From Barnesiella merdipullorum (GTDB lineage: Bacteria > Bacteroidota > Bacteroidia > Bacteroidales > Barnesiellaceae), in assembly GCA_019116365.1 (NCBI GenBank), contig DXBT01000036.1, positions 37,056 through 101,055 of the forward strand: 64,000 nucleotides of DNA, written 5' to 3'. The notes under the pieces are model-generated. The model was not told the DNA's origin, made no database searches, and saw only the letters and a list, made by a program, of their open reading frames with translations. Positions 8,277 through 17,893 of the stretch are shown in pieces (the first letter of the stretch is position 1; every line of letters begins with the position of its first letter). The position numbers and the translations under genes were made by a program.

Positions 8277-10169
8277 TTAGTTGAAACGTTTCTGCAACTC
8301 GTCATACGAGATGACGACAAATACGGTTTTCCCCGCAGGGGTATAGGCCGGAGTCTTGAGCGAGAGCAGGTCATCGGCCATTGCCGACATCTCTTCCTTC
8401 GAGAGGGTCTGTCCCACCGGTACCGCCGCAGCCTCGGCCAACGTCCAGGCCATGCGCCGCTGCAACGAACTCTTGGCATCGTGCTCCTTCTCCGAGGCGG
8501 TAGCTATCATCTGCCCGATGAGGTCACAGGCATCGACCCCATCTACCCCGGCCGGAACGGCGTTGACCGAATAGCTGTTCTGCCCCATGTCGGCCAGGTC
8601 GAATCCCAAAGCCGTGAGCTCATTCCAAATCGACTTCAGCACGGCAGCCTGCGAGACGGTGAGTTGCATGATCTCGGGGAAGAGGATACGCTGCGAAGCC
8701 ATCTCGCGCGACGAAATTCCCGCCATGAAACGCTCGAAAAGAATCACCCCGTGAGCCCGATGCTGGTCGATGACCATGAGGCCTTCGGCCGTGGGAAGAG
8801 TGATATAGCGCCCTTTTAACTGCAACACGGGACGTCCGCTCTGGTTCAACTTCGATTCAAACTCGGGAAAAGCTGCGGTATCGGCAGGCGCATTGTCCGA
8901 GAGTTTCGACACATACCCTTCCGAGAAATCGACTTTCGAGGCGACTACCTCATCACCATCGGGAGGCAACGGCTTCTCTTCGCGCGAGCTGTTGAAACTG
9001 CTGTACAGCTGCTGCCAGTCATACTGGGGCCGCTTGGCCGACGCACCGCCTCCCCCACCCGTGCGGAAGGGGTTGTACGAGGTATCGACCTGAACCGTAG
9101 GCGGTGCCACATGAGCCCCCGGTTTCGAGGTGGGAATCTCGGGGGCATCGTCCATATCGAAGTCGATGGTGGGTGCCGCGCTGTATTTGCCCAAAGCCTC
9201 CTTGACCGAGGCCGACAAAATCTGCCAGATGGGCTGTTCGTTCTCAAACTTGATCTCCGACTTGGTGGGGTGAATATTCACATCGATGGTCTCGGGAGCC
9301 ACCGTGAGATTGATGAAATAGTTGGGCATCTCGCCCACCGGCACCAGATGCTCGTAGCAGATGGTCACCGCCTTGTGAAAGTAGGGATGGCGCATATAGC
9401 GGCCATTCACGAAGAAATATTGCAAAGCGCCCCGTTTGCGAGCCGACTCGGGCCGACCCACATAGCCCGATATCTTGACCAGCGAGGTCTCGGTATCAAG
9501 CGCGAGCAACTGCTGGTTAAGACTCTTCCCGAAAAGGGCCACAATGCGCTGGCGCAGGTTGGAGGCCGGCAGATTGAACAGCTCGGTATCGTTGTGCGTG
9601 AGGGTAAAAGCCACCTGCGTGTTGATGAGTGCCATGCGCTCAAACTCGCCCAGGATATTGCTCAGCTCCACCTGGTTCGATTTGAGAAACTTGCGGCGGG
9701 CCGGCACGTTGAAAAAGATATTTTTCACGGCGAAGTTGCTGCCTACCGGGGTCGATATCGACTCCTGCCCTTCGCACTGCGAGGCCGACATGCGCACACA
9801 GGTACCCACCTCGTCCTCACTGCGACGAGTGCGCAGCTCTACCTGAGAAATAGCGGCAATCGAAGCCAACGCCTCGCCACGGAAACCCATGGTGTGCAAC
9901 GTAAACAGGTCGTCGGCCGAGCGAATCTTGGAGGTCGAGTGACGCTCAAAGGCCAGCCGGGCATCGGTAGGCGACATGCCTTTGCCATTGTCGATTACCT
10001 GGATAAGGGTGCGGCCGGCATCCTTCAGCACAATCTGAATGGTGGTTGCGCCGGCATCGACCGCGTTTTCGACCAACTCCTTGATGACCGAAGCCGGCCG
10101 TTGTATCACCTCGCCCGCGGCGATTTGATTGGCCACCGAGTCGGGCAACAAATGTATAATATCACTCAT
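8277..10169 (-). CDS. mutL: DNA mismatch repair protein MutL
   Basis: 630 residues. The N-terminal GHKL ATPase is intact: IAAGEVIQRPASVIKELVEN, DNGKGM, RHSTSKI and FRGEALASI. A charged linker with a Gly-run (about 345-440) leads to the C-terminal dimerisation domain. There the segment beginning at Asp468 reads DQHRAHGVILFE. The endonuclease consensus DQHA(X)2E(X)4E is not met, because Gly stands at the first Glu position, and no CPHGRP-like motif appears near the end (TPAGKTVFVVISYDE instead). MutL couples MutS mismatch recognition to strand removal. The gene sits 18 bp after the OstA-like gene. Confidence 0.97.
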   Translation of the reverse strand: MSDIIHLLPDSVANQIAAGEVIQRPASVIKELVENAVDAGATTIQIVLKDAGRTLIQVIDNGKGMSPTDARLAFERHSTSKIRSADDLFTLHTMGFRGEALASIAAISQVELRTRRSEDEVGTCVRMSASQCEGQESISTPVGSNFAVKNIFFNVPARRKFLKSNQVELSNILGEFERMALINTQVAFTLTHNDTELFNLPASNLRQRIVALFGKSLNQQLLALDTETSLVKISGYVGRPESARKRGALQYFFVNGRYMRHPYFHKAVTICYEHLVPVGEMPNYFINLTVAPETIDVNIHPTKSEIKFENEQPIWQILSASVKEALGKYSAAPTIDFDMDDAPEIPTSKPGAHVAPPTVQVDTSYNPFRTGGGGGASAKRPQYDWQQLYSSFNSSREEKPLPPDGDEVVASKVDFSEGYVSKLSDNAPADTAAFPEFESKLNQSGRPVLQLKGRYITLPTAEGLMVIDQHRAHGVILFERFMAGISSREMASQRILFPEIMQLTVSQAAVLKSIWNELTALGFDLADMGQNSYSVNAVPAGVDGVDACDLIGQMIATASEKEHDAKSSLQRRMAWTLAEAAAVPVGQTLSKEEMSAMADDLLSLKTPAYTPAGKTVFVVISYDELQKRFN

Positions 10170-10187
10170 AATACCATCTCCATCTCA

Positions 10188-11813
10188 TTAATGATTGAAG
10201 CGATGCTTCTTCTCTTCAACCGGTTCGATCTTCACCTCGGGCTTGCGGAAGATATCGTCGGGACTCACCGGCCTCAACTCGTCATACCACCTGTAGGCCG
10301 GCAGGTAAAGCTGCTCGGCTTTCACCTGCTCCATAGGCGTCATGCTGCCCTGAGGCTGTGGCCAGATGACAATCTTCTCCATCTTCTGGTCGCGCAGATA
10401 CATAGTGAGGAATCCACTCTCGGCCTTGTTGAGACCCGTGAGGGTCGAGTCGCGCTCCTGGGGATAGAATATCGTCTGGGCGTTTCCGCTCACATCGACC
10501 TGCCGCAACTGCCCCTGTTCAAACCGGGCAAACAGGGTCTTGCCCGACACCTGGTCGAAAAAGACCGAGTCTTTGTGCTGGGTGGCAAAGGCGGCAGCCG
10601 GGATGTAGGCCCAATCGACCGAACTGTCGTTCATGTGGATACGTATCGTGTCGCCGGTTATCTGGTAGTTCTCGTTCCAGATAATGGGCAGCTTGTACAT
10701 ATGCAGCAGCGAATCGGCCGAGGTAAACTCCATCGAATCGCACACGCCCTGAGCATCGACCCTGTAGAAACGCACACCATGGTAAGCCTGCAACAATCGG
10801 GTGGAATCGGGCAAAATCAAGTGCGACTTGAGGGTATCGGCATGCAGATAGAGGGTATCGCCCCGCGAGAACTCGAGAGCCCGGGCCGAGTCGGTAGCAA
10901 ACGAATACTCGGTGAGCTCGTTGTAGAAGCCATACTGCCCCTCCATGATGATGGAGCGAATTGAATCGGTGAGCACCATGTTGCCGAATACCTCGCCGAA
11001 GCCCGATCTCCGGTCGTAATAGATCGTGTCGCCCGTGAGGCTCTGCCCCTTCGAGGTGACCAGCGAACGCTTCAGCAGCATGGATTTATCGGTCTGGGTA
11101 TTGTACCACCCCGAAGTGGAATAGATCGTGTTACTGTCCGAGACAATGGTCGAAGGCCCCACGATATCGGCTATCTTGGTCTGGGTATTGTACTCGAGGG
11201 TATCGGAATAGAGGGTATATTTCTCGTTGACCAGCTGCACGTCGAAGTTGAAGACCGACTGCTTCGTGTCGGGCGAGTATTGACCATAGACCGACGAAAG
11301 TTCGTTTTGCGAATCGACCAGTTTGCCACCGTCGAAATAATAGCCAATGTTGGGAATCATCTCGTAGTTGAGGCTGTCGGTAAAGAGGGTGACGTCGCGA
11401 TTCTCCATGCGCACATTCTCGCGCAGACGGGCTATCTGCTCGTTGCCGTTGTAGTAAAGCACATCGCCATAGATAAAGAGAGTATCGCCCTGCTCCATGT
11501 GCACGTTACCAAAGGCGTCGAGCGAGTTGTCCTTCTCGTAGAAATAGGCGCTGTCGCAATACATGTACATGCTGTCCTTGCGAAAGACGACATTCCCCCG
11601 CAGCACCCGATAGTCGGCACTTTGCGCTTTATCGAAAATGAGCTCGTCGCTGTTAATCAGATAGACTTTGTTGGGGTCGTCCTTCCGGGGCACACTCCGC
11701 TGGGGAGTGGTCGTAGCCGCCCACATACCAACAGCAAGCAGGCATAAAACGCCTGCCAGCGTTTTATGCCTCTTACCACTATTGTTTCTATTTATACTTT
11801 TACGGTGCCCCAT
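10188..11813 (-). CDS. OstA/LptA-like periplasmic protein (LPS transport)
   Basis: 541 residues from the ATG at 11813. A longer frame from 11915 would run far into the upstream SurA gene, whose stop is at 11822. A basic N-terminus and hydrophobic segment (LAGVLCLLAVGMWAA) form the signal. The body is a series of OstA/LptA-type beta-jellyroll repeats, such as YRVLRGNVVFRKDSMYMYCD and LDAFGNVHMEQGDTLFIYGD. LptA-family proteins form the periplasmic bridge that carries LPS to the outer membrane. The Bacteroidetes form is longer than E. coli LptA and often sits beside SurA, as here (8-bp gap). The family assignment is strong; the exact role is inferred. Confidence 0.85.
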   Translation of the reverse strand: MGHRKSINRNNSGKRHKTLAGVLCLLAVGMWAATTTPQRSVPRKDDPNKVYLINSDELIFDKAQSADYRVLRGNVVFRKDSMYMYCDSAYFYEKDNSLDAFGNVHMEQGDTLFIYGDVLYYNGNEQIARLRENVRMENRDVTLFTDSLNYEMIPNIGYYFDGGKLVDSQNELSSVYGQYSPDTKQSVFNFDVQLVNEKYTLYSDTLEYNTQTKIADIVGPSTIVSDSNTIYSTSGWYNTQTDKSMLLKRSLVTSKGQSLTGDTIYYDRRSGFGEVFGNMVLTDSIRSIIMEGQYGFYNELTEYSFATDSARALEFSRGDTLYLHADTLKSHLILPDSTRLLQAYHGVRFYRVDAQGVCDSMEFTSADSLLHMYKLPIIWNENYQITGDTIRIHMNDSSVDWAYIPAAAFATQHKDSVFFDQVSGKTLFARFEQGQLRQVDVSGNAQTIFYPQERDSTLTGLNKAESGFLTMYLRDQKMEKIVIWPQPQGSMTPMEQVKAEQLYLPAYRWYDELRPVSPDDIFRKPEVKIEPVEEKKHRFNH

Positions 11814-11821
11814 AGGCTGTT

Positions 11822-13186
11822 TCAATTCTTTATCCAACCGTCGTATTTGAATTCGCAATTGCGCCACCCATCCTTGATGCGGATATAGGTTTCGCTCTGT
11901 TTCTTGGCCAGCCACTCGTTGAGGATATCGGTCTTTTTCTTCTCCTCGACAATGGCTTTGAGGGTTTGATAGTCATCAGACATGTTGGCCTTGTGACCCT
12001 CGATGCGATTCTTCAGTTTCACGATAGCCACCACCTCTTTGTTCTTACGCTCGTCGGTCATCACAAAGGGTTTCGAAATTTCGCCCACTTGCATATCGGC
12101 CACCACTTTGGCGACATCCTGGGGGAGCTGCCCCATCTCAAACCTAGGGTTACCGGTTTGCGAATTCACCATCAAACCCTTGTTGTTGCGGGTATCCTTG
12201 TCTTGCGAAACATATTGTGTAATCTCGTCGAATGTAAATTTATTGGCTACCAAATCGGTGCGCAGGGTATCGAGACGGACCAACGCATCGGAGATATCTT
12301 TTTCGGAAACATGCGGACGCAACAGAATGTGGCGCACATTGATGCGGTCGCCCCGTTTCTCGATGAGCTGGATGATGTGATAGCCATACTCAGTCTCGAC
12401 AATCTTCGATACCTTCTTGGGGTCGTTGAGGTTAAAGGCGACATTGGCAAACTCGGGCACCAGGTTGCTCTTGCTCACAAAGCCCAGCTCGCCGCCCATC
12501 ATGGCCGACGCCCGGTCCTCGGAGTAAAGCACGGCTAAGGTCGAGAAGTCGCGTTCTCCCTTGTTGACCTGCTCGCTGAAGTCGCGCAGACGGGCCTTCA
12601 CATTGTCAATCTCCTGCTGCGGCACCTTGGGGTTGAGGGTGATTATCTGCACCTCGACCTGCATGGGGATATAGGGAATACTATCGACCGGTAACTGATT
12701 GTAGAACTTGCGCACCTCGGCGGGGGTAATCTTGACATCTTTCACCAGACTGCGCTGTACCTCCTGCACGGTGCCCTGGTCGCGGATGATATTGGCCAGC
12801 TCTTCACGAATCTCGGTAACCGGTTTCTTGAAGTACTCTTCCAGCTTCTCTTTCGAGCCGATATTGGCAATGAGGTAATTGATACGGGCCTCGACCTGCT
12901 GGAAAACCGTAGCATCGGGCACCGTAATCGTATCGAGTTTGGCCTGGTGCAGGAAGAGTTTCTGCACGGCAATCTGCTCGGGTATCACACAGTAGGGATC
13001 GCCATCGATACGCTGTCCGTCATATTGCATCTGTCGGTACTGCTCTTCCACCTCCGACTTGTAAATAGCTTCATCGCCAACCACCCACACGACCTCGTCA
13101 ATTACGTTGTCGTCGGCGGCAAACGCAGGTGCAGCCACAGCGACTGCCACTACAAAAAACAAAAGCCAATCAGTAAGTTTACGCAT
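11822..13186 (-). CDS. SurA-like periplasmic peptidyl-prolyl isomerase/chaperone
   Basis: 454 residues with a signal peptide ending APAFAADD. The N-terminal SurA chaperone domain covers about 25-170. The first parvulin-type domain (about 175-275) contains LAVLYSEDRASAMMGGELG and ETEYGYHIIQLIEKRG. A second, less regular one begins at INVRHILLRPHVSEKD (about 280-385). It would assist folding of outer-membrane proteins in the periplasm. It is the third of three related genes in a row, followed after 8 bp by the OstA-like gene, so the group looks like an outer-membrane assembly operon. Confidence 0.9.
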   Translation of the reverse strand: MRKLTDWLLFFVVAVAVAAPAFAADDNVIDEVVWVVGDEAIYKSEVEEQYRQMQYDGQRIDGDPYCVIPEQIAVQKLFLHQAKLDTITVPDATVFQQVEARINYLIANIGSKEKLEEYFKKPVTEIREELANIIRDQGTVQEVQRSLVKDVKITPAEVRKFYNQLPVDSIPYIPMQVEVQIITLNPKVPQQEIDNVKARLRDFSEQVNKGERDFSTLAVLYSEDRASAMMGGELGFVSKSNLVPEFANVAFNLNDPKKVSKIVETEYGYHIIQLIEKRGDRINVRHILLRPHVSEKDISDALVRLDTLRTDLVANKFTFDEITQYVSQDKDTRNNKGLMVNSQTGNPRFEMGQLPQDVAKVVADMQVGEISKPFVMTDERKNKEVVAIVKLKNRIEGHKANMSDDYQTLKAIVEEKKKTDILNEWLAKKQSETYIRIKDGWRNCEFKYDGWIKN

Positions 13187-13196
13187 AACTCAAATA

Positions 13197-14087
13197 TTAT
13201 TTTACACTATCTTTTTGTAGAGATTTCTCTCGTTGATACAACCATTTTATTTCGCCCGATTTCTCGGCATCGTTATAGAGATTCTCTTCCAACTCCCGGT
13301 TGAACTCGAGCCGGTTGTTGTTGGCGAGAATTTCCTGAATCTGGGTCTTGGCAAAATCATAGGGCATCACCTCGCCCTTTACCTTAAACTCGGTAATGTG
13401 GAGCAGATACCAGTAGCCGTTCTTGTTGAACTCGAGATTGCGATGGTTCTTCAAGAAGGTCTCGGGGTCGCCAAACTCATAGGGTATGTTGCTGACTATC
13501 TCTTCGAAGGGGACCCACCGGTCGTAGAAATAGTCGTAGATAACCACGTTTTTCAGGGCATACTTCTCTATTTTTTCCACCCCGTCGGGTTTGGTCGAGC
13601 AATACCACTTTTTCAACTGTCCGATGTTGGGAGCACTCTCGGGCACCTTGAGGTAGAGACCCTTGAGAATGGCCTCACGCAGGCGGAACATATCGGGATT
13701 CTTCTCGTAATAAACGCGCATCTCCTGCTCGCCAAACTCCTTGGAAGCCCGCTCGCTCAAGAGCCGTTTGCGGTATTCAAAGATAACCAGGTCGCGCCGG
13801 TATTGCTCTACCAGCTTGTCGATACGCTCCAGATCGGGCACATTCTTACGCGCCACATCATACAGCAACTCGTCGTTGACCCAACGCTGGATATAGCGCT
13901 CGGCAAAATCGGCACTGTCGGCCGGCGAGAGTCCCTGGGGCATCGCCTCGTTTACCTCCTGCCGCGACAAGATGGCATCGCCCACCTGTACCAGTGAGTT
14001 TTCGTCGCTCTGTAACCCACTTCGGCACGCCGTGAAAAGGCATGCCGAAAGGATTGCAACGAGTGCTGTTATCGATACTTTATACAT
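13197..14087 (-). CDS. SurA-like periplasmic lipoprotein without a clear parvulin domain
   Basis: 296 residues. The N-terminus has a good lipobox, LFTAC, with Cys21 as the acylated residue. The rest resembles the chaperone portion of PpiC/SurA proteins: NEAMPQGLSPADSADFAERY and DELLYDVARKN, with C-terminal helices containing KTQIQEILANNNRLEFNREL. The parvulin signatures seen in both neighbours (GGELG, GYHIIQL) are absent. It probably acts as a membrane-tethered chaperone together with the adjacent PPIases (10-bp gap to the next, 55 bp from the previous). The function is inferred from context. Confidence 0.75.
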   Translation of the reverse strand: MYKVSITALVAILSACLFTACRSGLQSDENSLVQVGDAILSRQEVNEAMPQGLSPADSADFAERYIQRWVNDELLYDVARKNVPDLERIDKLVEQYRRDLVIFEYRKRLLSERASKEFGEQEMRVYYEKNPDMFRLREAILKGLYLKVPESAPNIGQLKKWYCSTKPDGVEKIEKYALKNVVIYDYFYDRWVPFEEIVSNIPYEFGDPETFLKNHRNLEFNKNGYWYLLHITEFKVKGEVMPYDFAKTQIQEILANNNRLEFNRELEENLYNDAEKSGEIKWLYQREKSLQKDSVK

Positions 14088-14142
14088 CTTGTCTTCTACA
14101 ACCGGATAACTATCGCTAAATATACGACTAAATAACCAGTTG

Positions 14143-16080
14143 CTATTGCTTGTTAACGGTTTTTAGGACATCTTCGTTTATTTCTACCGGATACTTTTTG
14201 TTGAGGTTTTCGACCCATACCTTCTCGAGGTAGTTTTGATAGTCGGCCGTTACCTGGCCACGCACGTCGGTATAGGCTTCGGGTTTCTTCAACAGCTTGC
14301 CCGAGACGAAGGCTACCGGCAACTTCTCATCGGCTTTGGCGGCAGCTCCCTTGAATACCAAGTAGTCTATCCAGGCGTTCTCACCCTCGACAAAGAGGCC
14401 ACGCTCTACTTTCACCCGAGTGAGCGAATCGGTATTGAACTCGCGGTTGAGTACCACGATTACCGAGTCGGCATCGAGTTTCTTCAGGCGTTTCTTAACA
14501 GCCGTAGCGGTGGTGTCGTCACTGCACTGGATGAGGAATCCTTTATAATGAGGTTTGTCCCATTTGTAGTTCTTTTTGTTTTTCTTGAAGAACTTCTGCA
14601 AGCCCTTGGTGTCTTGCGAAGCCTTCTCCCACACCTCGCGGTTGCTCACCTCGAAGAGCAGCATGCCATCGCGATACTCGTTCATGAGGTTGCGGAAGTC
14701 GAGGTATTTCTCTTCGAGACGGCTCTTTTCATAGTCGAGTATCTCACGGTCGATCATGAAACCAACCATGGCTTTTACATAGTCCGATACATTGCGAGTT
14801 ATATCGCGACCTTTGGGCAGGAAGCCGGCAAAGTCGGCTACCGTATAGGAGTGTCCCTTGAACGAGAAAAGCGGACTTTGATCGTTGTGGATGGCAGCAA
14901 TGTAGGCCGAATCGACCTTGCCCATCTCTTGAGCCAATTTCATCAGCTTCTCCTGCTGAGCCTCGACCAGTGAAAATCCATACTCGCCTTTCAGCTTCTC
15001 GACCATGGCGGCACGAGCCATACCACCACGCTCGTCGCGAGTCATGAGACGGGCAATCTCGGGACGCATCTGTTCAAAGGGTTTTATACCGCGCTTGTCG
15101 AGCAACTTGATGATGTGCCAGCCATAGGGCGAGAGCACGGGTTCAGAGATATCGCCTTTGTTCTTGAGGGCAAAACCGGCATCTTCAAACTCCTTGACAA
15201 ACTGTCCGCTGCTTACCCAGGGCAGTTCACCGCCACGCACGGCTGTTCCCTTGTCTTCCGACCGCTCCTTGGCCACGGTGGCAAAATCGGCACCGGCTTT
15301 CAACTCGGCATAAATCGAGCGAATCTCGGCCTCTTTTTGGGCTTTCACTTCATCCGACGCATTGCGGGGAACCAGTACCATGATATGGGCAAAGAGGAAT
15401 TCTCCCGGATCGGGACGACGACTGTGCACCTTGATGATATGGTAGCCAAACTGGGTCTCTACCACATCGGAGACCTGACCCGGCTGCAAGGCAAAAGCGG
15501 CCTTCTCGAAAGGATAGACCGTGCGGCCACCCCGAATGAAACCCAAATAGCCTTTGTTCTGGCGCGAACCGTCTTCGCTATATTTCTCGGCCAATGCGCC
15601 AAAGTCTTCGCCCGCTTTGATACAGGACAATATCGAGTCGGCCTTCTGGCGGGCGGCAGCTCTTGCCTCGGGGGTGCGGGCATTGAGGCCAATGAGGATG
15701 TGACTTACCTCGACATCCTCTTTCATGCGGTCGTAGGCCTCGCGGGCCAACCGCTCATCGACCGACGAGTCGATGAGATAGGGCTTGGCCAACTCGTCGC
15801 GGTATCCGGCCAACTCTTTCTTGAAAGCTGCAGTCGTGTCGATACCCAGAGCCTCGGCCTCGGCTACCTTGAGCTTATAGTTCTTAAATAGCGTAACGTA
15901 CTCGTCGAGCGACTTCTGGTCAACCTGTTGCTGGCTGTTCTTGTTGTAAATGTACTCGAACTCCGATTTGTGAATATCCTTGTTGTTCACTCTCATAATG
16001 ACCGGGTCCACATCGGCAGCCAAGACCCAAGCCCAGGTATTACCGGCAAGCAAAGCCGCTACAAGCCATTTGTTTTTCAT
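14143..16080 (-). CDS. Periplasmic peptidyl-prolyl isomerase with two parvulin domains (PpiD/SurA-like)
   Basis: 645 residues with a signal peptide ending WVLAADVD. After an N-terminal chaperone-type region, domain 1 (about 120-220) contains VEVSHILIGLN, FGALAEKYSEDGSRQNKGYLG and ETQFGYHIIKVHSRR. Domain 2 (about 227-330) has FLFAHIMVLVPRN, GGELPWVSS and YGWHIIKLLDKRG. The C-terminal 300 residues are helical and lysine-rich. It is the first of the three SurA-type genes downstream of guaB, separated from guaB by a strong terminator, so this cluster should have its own promoter in 16081-16140. I could not find a clean consensus there. Confidence 0.9.
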   Translation of the reverse strand: MKNKWLVAALLAGNTWAWVLAADVDPVIMRVNNKDIHKSEFEYIYNKNSQQQVDQKSLDEYVTLFKNYKLKVAEAEALGIDTTAAFKKELAGYRDELAKPYLIDSSVDERLAREAYDRMKEDVEVSHILIGLNARTPEARAAARQKADSILSCIKAGEDFGALAEKYSEDGSRQNKGYLGFIRGGRTVYPFEKAAFALQPGQVSDVVETQFGYHIIKVHSRRPDPGEFLFAHIMVLVPRNASDEVKAQKEAEIRSIYAELKAGADFATVAKERSEDKGTAVRGGELPWVSSGQFVKEFEDAGFALKNKGDISEPVLSPYGWHIIKLLDKRGIKPFEQMRPEIARLMTRDERGGMARAAMVEKLKGEYGFSLVEAQQEKLMKLAQEMGKVDSAYIAAIHNDQSPLFSFKGHSYTVADFAGFLPKGRDITRNVSDYVKAMVGFMIDREILDYEKSRLEEKYLDFRNLMNEYRDGMLLFEVSNREVWEKASQDTKGLQKFFKKNKKNYKWDKPHYKGFLIQCSDDTTATAVKKRLKKLDADSVIVVLNREFNTDSLTRVKVERGLFVEGENAWIDYLVFKGAAAKADEKLPVAFVSGKLLKKPEAYTDVRGQVTADYQNYLEKVWVENLNKKYPVEINEDVLKTVNKQ

Positions 16081-16133
16081 TGTGTTATATGCGTTATGTT
16101 TTTATCGAGTCCCTTTCGGGCTCAAGTTATCAA

Positions 16134-16201
16134 AAAAATAATACACTATTTTAACGTTGCAACGACCGAAAAATTATATGGCAACCGATAAAATAGTGTA
16201 T
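16134..16201 (-). terminator. Terminator of guaB: long perfect inverted repeat
   Basis: 13-bp perfect arms ATACACTATTTTA (16141-16153) and TAAAATAGTGTAT (16189-16201) enclose a second pair GTTGC/GCAAC. On the minus strand the hairpin is followed by a T-rich run ending near 16134. It separates guaB from the parvulin genes. Confidence 0.8.
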
Positions 16202-16232
16202 CATTTTTCTCAAAATCTATTATCTCACCCCG

Positions 16233-17705
16233 TTATCCCCGGCTGTAATTGGGAGCTTCGCTGGTAATGGTCACATCGTGGGGGTGACTCTCGGCGACTC
16301 CGGCATTGGTGATGCGGGTGAATTTAGCATTGTGCAGGGCTTCGATGTCTTTGGCTCCGCAGTAGCCCATACCGGCACGCAAACCGCCTACCATCTGGTA
16401 AACGACTTCGTAGAGCGAACCTTTGAAGGGTACACGGGCGGCGATTCCCTCGGGTACCAGTTTCTTGGTGTCGGTCTCGTTGGCCTGGAAGTAGCGGTCT
16501 TTCGAACCCTTCTCCATGGCTTCGAGCGAACCCATACCGCGGTACGATTTGTACTTACGACCGTTGAAGATGATGGTCTCGCCCGGCGACTCTTCCACAC
16601 CGGCCAGCATACCACCCAGCATTACCGAATAGGCTCCGGCGGCCAGGGCCTTGACAATATCGCCCGAGTAGCGTATGCCACCGTCGGCAATCAAGGGAAC
16701 ACCGGTACCTTTCAGGGCCTTGGCTACGTCGTAAACGGCCGACAGCTGGGGCACTCCCACACCGGCAATGACACGGGTCGTACAGATGGAACCCGGGCCG
16801 ATACCAACTTTCACACCGTCGGCTCCGGCATCGACCAAGTAACGGGCGGCTTCGCCAGTGGCGATATTGCCTACCACTACGTCGATATCGGGATATTTGG
16901 CTTTAATGTCTTTCAAAACGCCTATCACGCCTTTGGAGTGACCGTGTGCCGTATCGATAACGATGGCATCGGCACCGGCCTCGACCAGAGCATCGACACG
17001 CATCATCGAATCGACCGTAACACCCACACCAGCGGCTACGCGCAGGCGACCCAGTTTGTCTTTGCAGGCAAAGGGTTTATCCTTGGCTTTGGTAATATCC
17101 TTGTAGGTTACCAGACCTACGAGACGGCCATCTTTATCGACAACCGGCAACTTCTCGATTTTGTGTTTCTGGAGAATATCGGCTGCCTGTTGCAAATCGG
17201 TCGATTGCGAGGTGGTTACCAGGTGATCTTTGGTCATTACCTCATCGACCAGCCGATCGAGGTCGCGCTCGAAACGCAGGTCGCGGTTGGTCACGATACC
17301 TACCAGAATCTTGTTTTCATCGACTACGGGAATACCGCCGATGTGAAATTCGCTCATCATGGCCAAAGCCTCGCGCACGGTAGAACCGCAGCGAATGGTC
17401 ACCGGGTCGTAAATCATACCGTTCTCGGCACGTTTTACGGCGTGTACCTGACGGGCCTGGGCCTCGATGCTCATGTTTTTATGAATAACGCCAATACCAC
17501 CTTCGCGAGCTATGGCAATTGCTAACTGTGCTTCGGTAACAGTATCCATAGCCGCCGAAACTAAGGGGATATTTAATCGGATATTTCGTGAAAACTGTGT
17601 CGATAGCTCGACTTCACGCGGAAGGACTTCGGAGTAAGCGGGGATTAACAGCACGTCGTCAAATGTTAATCCGTCCATCACCACTTTTTCTGCAACAAAT
17701 GACAT
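16233..17705 (-). CDS. guaB: Inosine-5'-monophosphate dehydrogenase
   Basis: 490 residues from the ATG at 17705. The longer reading from 17756 begins upstream of the -7 box at 17735-17742, so 17705 (or 17717) is preferred. GuaB oxidises IMP to XMP with NAD, the first committed step to GMP. The barrel starts with MDGLTFDDVLLIPAYSEVLP. Two CBS domains occupy about 95-210. The catalytic loop GPGSICTTR places the nucleophile at Cys308, followed by the IADGGIRYSGDIVKALAAGA phosphate site. The length matches the family. It is probably monocistronic. Confidence 0.97.
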   Translation of the reverse strand: MSFVAEKVVMDGLTFDDVLLIPAYSEVLPREVELSTQFSRNIRLNIPLVSAAMDTVTEAQLAIAIAREGGIGVIHKNMSIEAQARQVHAVKRAENGMIYDPVTIRCGSTVREALAMMSEFHIGGIPVVDENKILVGIVTNRDLRFERDLDRLVDEVMTKDHLVTTSQSTDLQQAADILQKHKIEKLPVVDKDGRLVGLVTYKDITKAKDKPFACKDKLGRLRVAAGVGVTVDSMMRVDALVEAGADAIVIDTAHGHSKGVIGVLKDIKAKYPDIDVVVGNIATGEAARYLVDAGADGVKVGIGPGSICTTRVIAGVGVPQLSAVYDVAKALKGTGVPLIADGGIRYSGDIVKALAAGAYSVMLGGMLAGVEESPGETIIFNGRKYKSYRGMGSLEAMEKGSKDRYFQANETDTKKLVPEGIAARVPFKGSLYEVVYQMVGGLRAGMGYCGAKDIEALHNAKFTRITNAGVAESHPHDVTITSEAPNYSRG

Positions 17706-17734
17706 AATGAAGTTCATTAGAATTTTATTGCATG

Positions 17735-17742
17735 CAAAGATA
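17735..17742 (-). promoter_or_regulatory. -7 promoter box of guaB
   Basis: TATCTTTG on the minus strand, 30 bp before the ATG at 17705. The -33 region is not a good match. This box decides the start codon, because the first in-frame ATG of the open frame lies upstream of it. Confidence 0.55.
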
Positions 17743-17834
17743 AGAATTTTTCGCAAGCATTTGTAGCCCTTCGCCAGTTTTTTTTATTATTTATCCTTCC
17801 CCTACTCCCCTCGCCCCGAATGTAAAAACGGAAT

Positions 17835-17872
17835 AAAAAAGAGGGACGGCTCCTGTATCGGAACCGTCCCTC
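17835..17872 (-). terminator. Terminator of recQ
   Basis: GAGGGACGG-T-TCC pairs with GGA-G-CCGTCCCTC (17841-17872), a 12-pair stem with one mismatch, followed on the minus strand by TTTTTTATTCC. Confidence 0.88.
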
Positions 17873-17893
17873 ATATGGGGGGTTACGTTTACG

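Noticed and set aside
9111..10964. Open frame of 617 codons on the plus strand across mutL and the OstA-like gene
   Set aside because: It spans two real genes and their gap on the other strand and has no domain features.
16081..16232. Possible riboswitch between guaB and the parvulin genes
   Set aside because: The structure is a simple terminator hairpin downstream of guaB; no purine or other riboswitch core was recognised.
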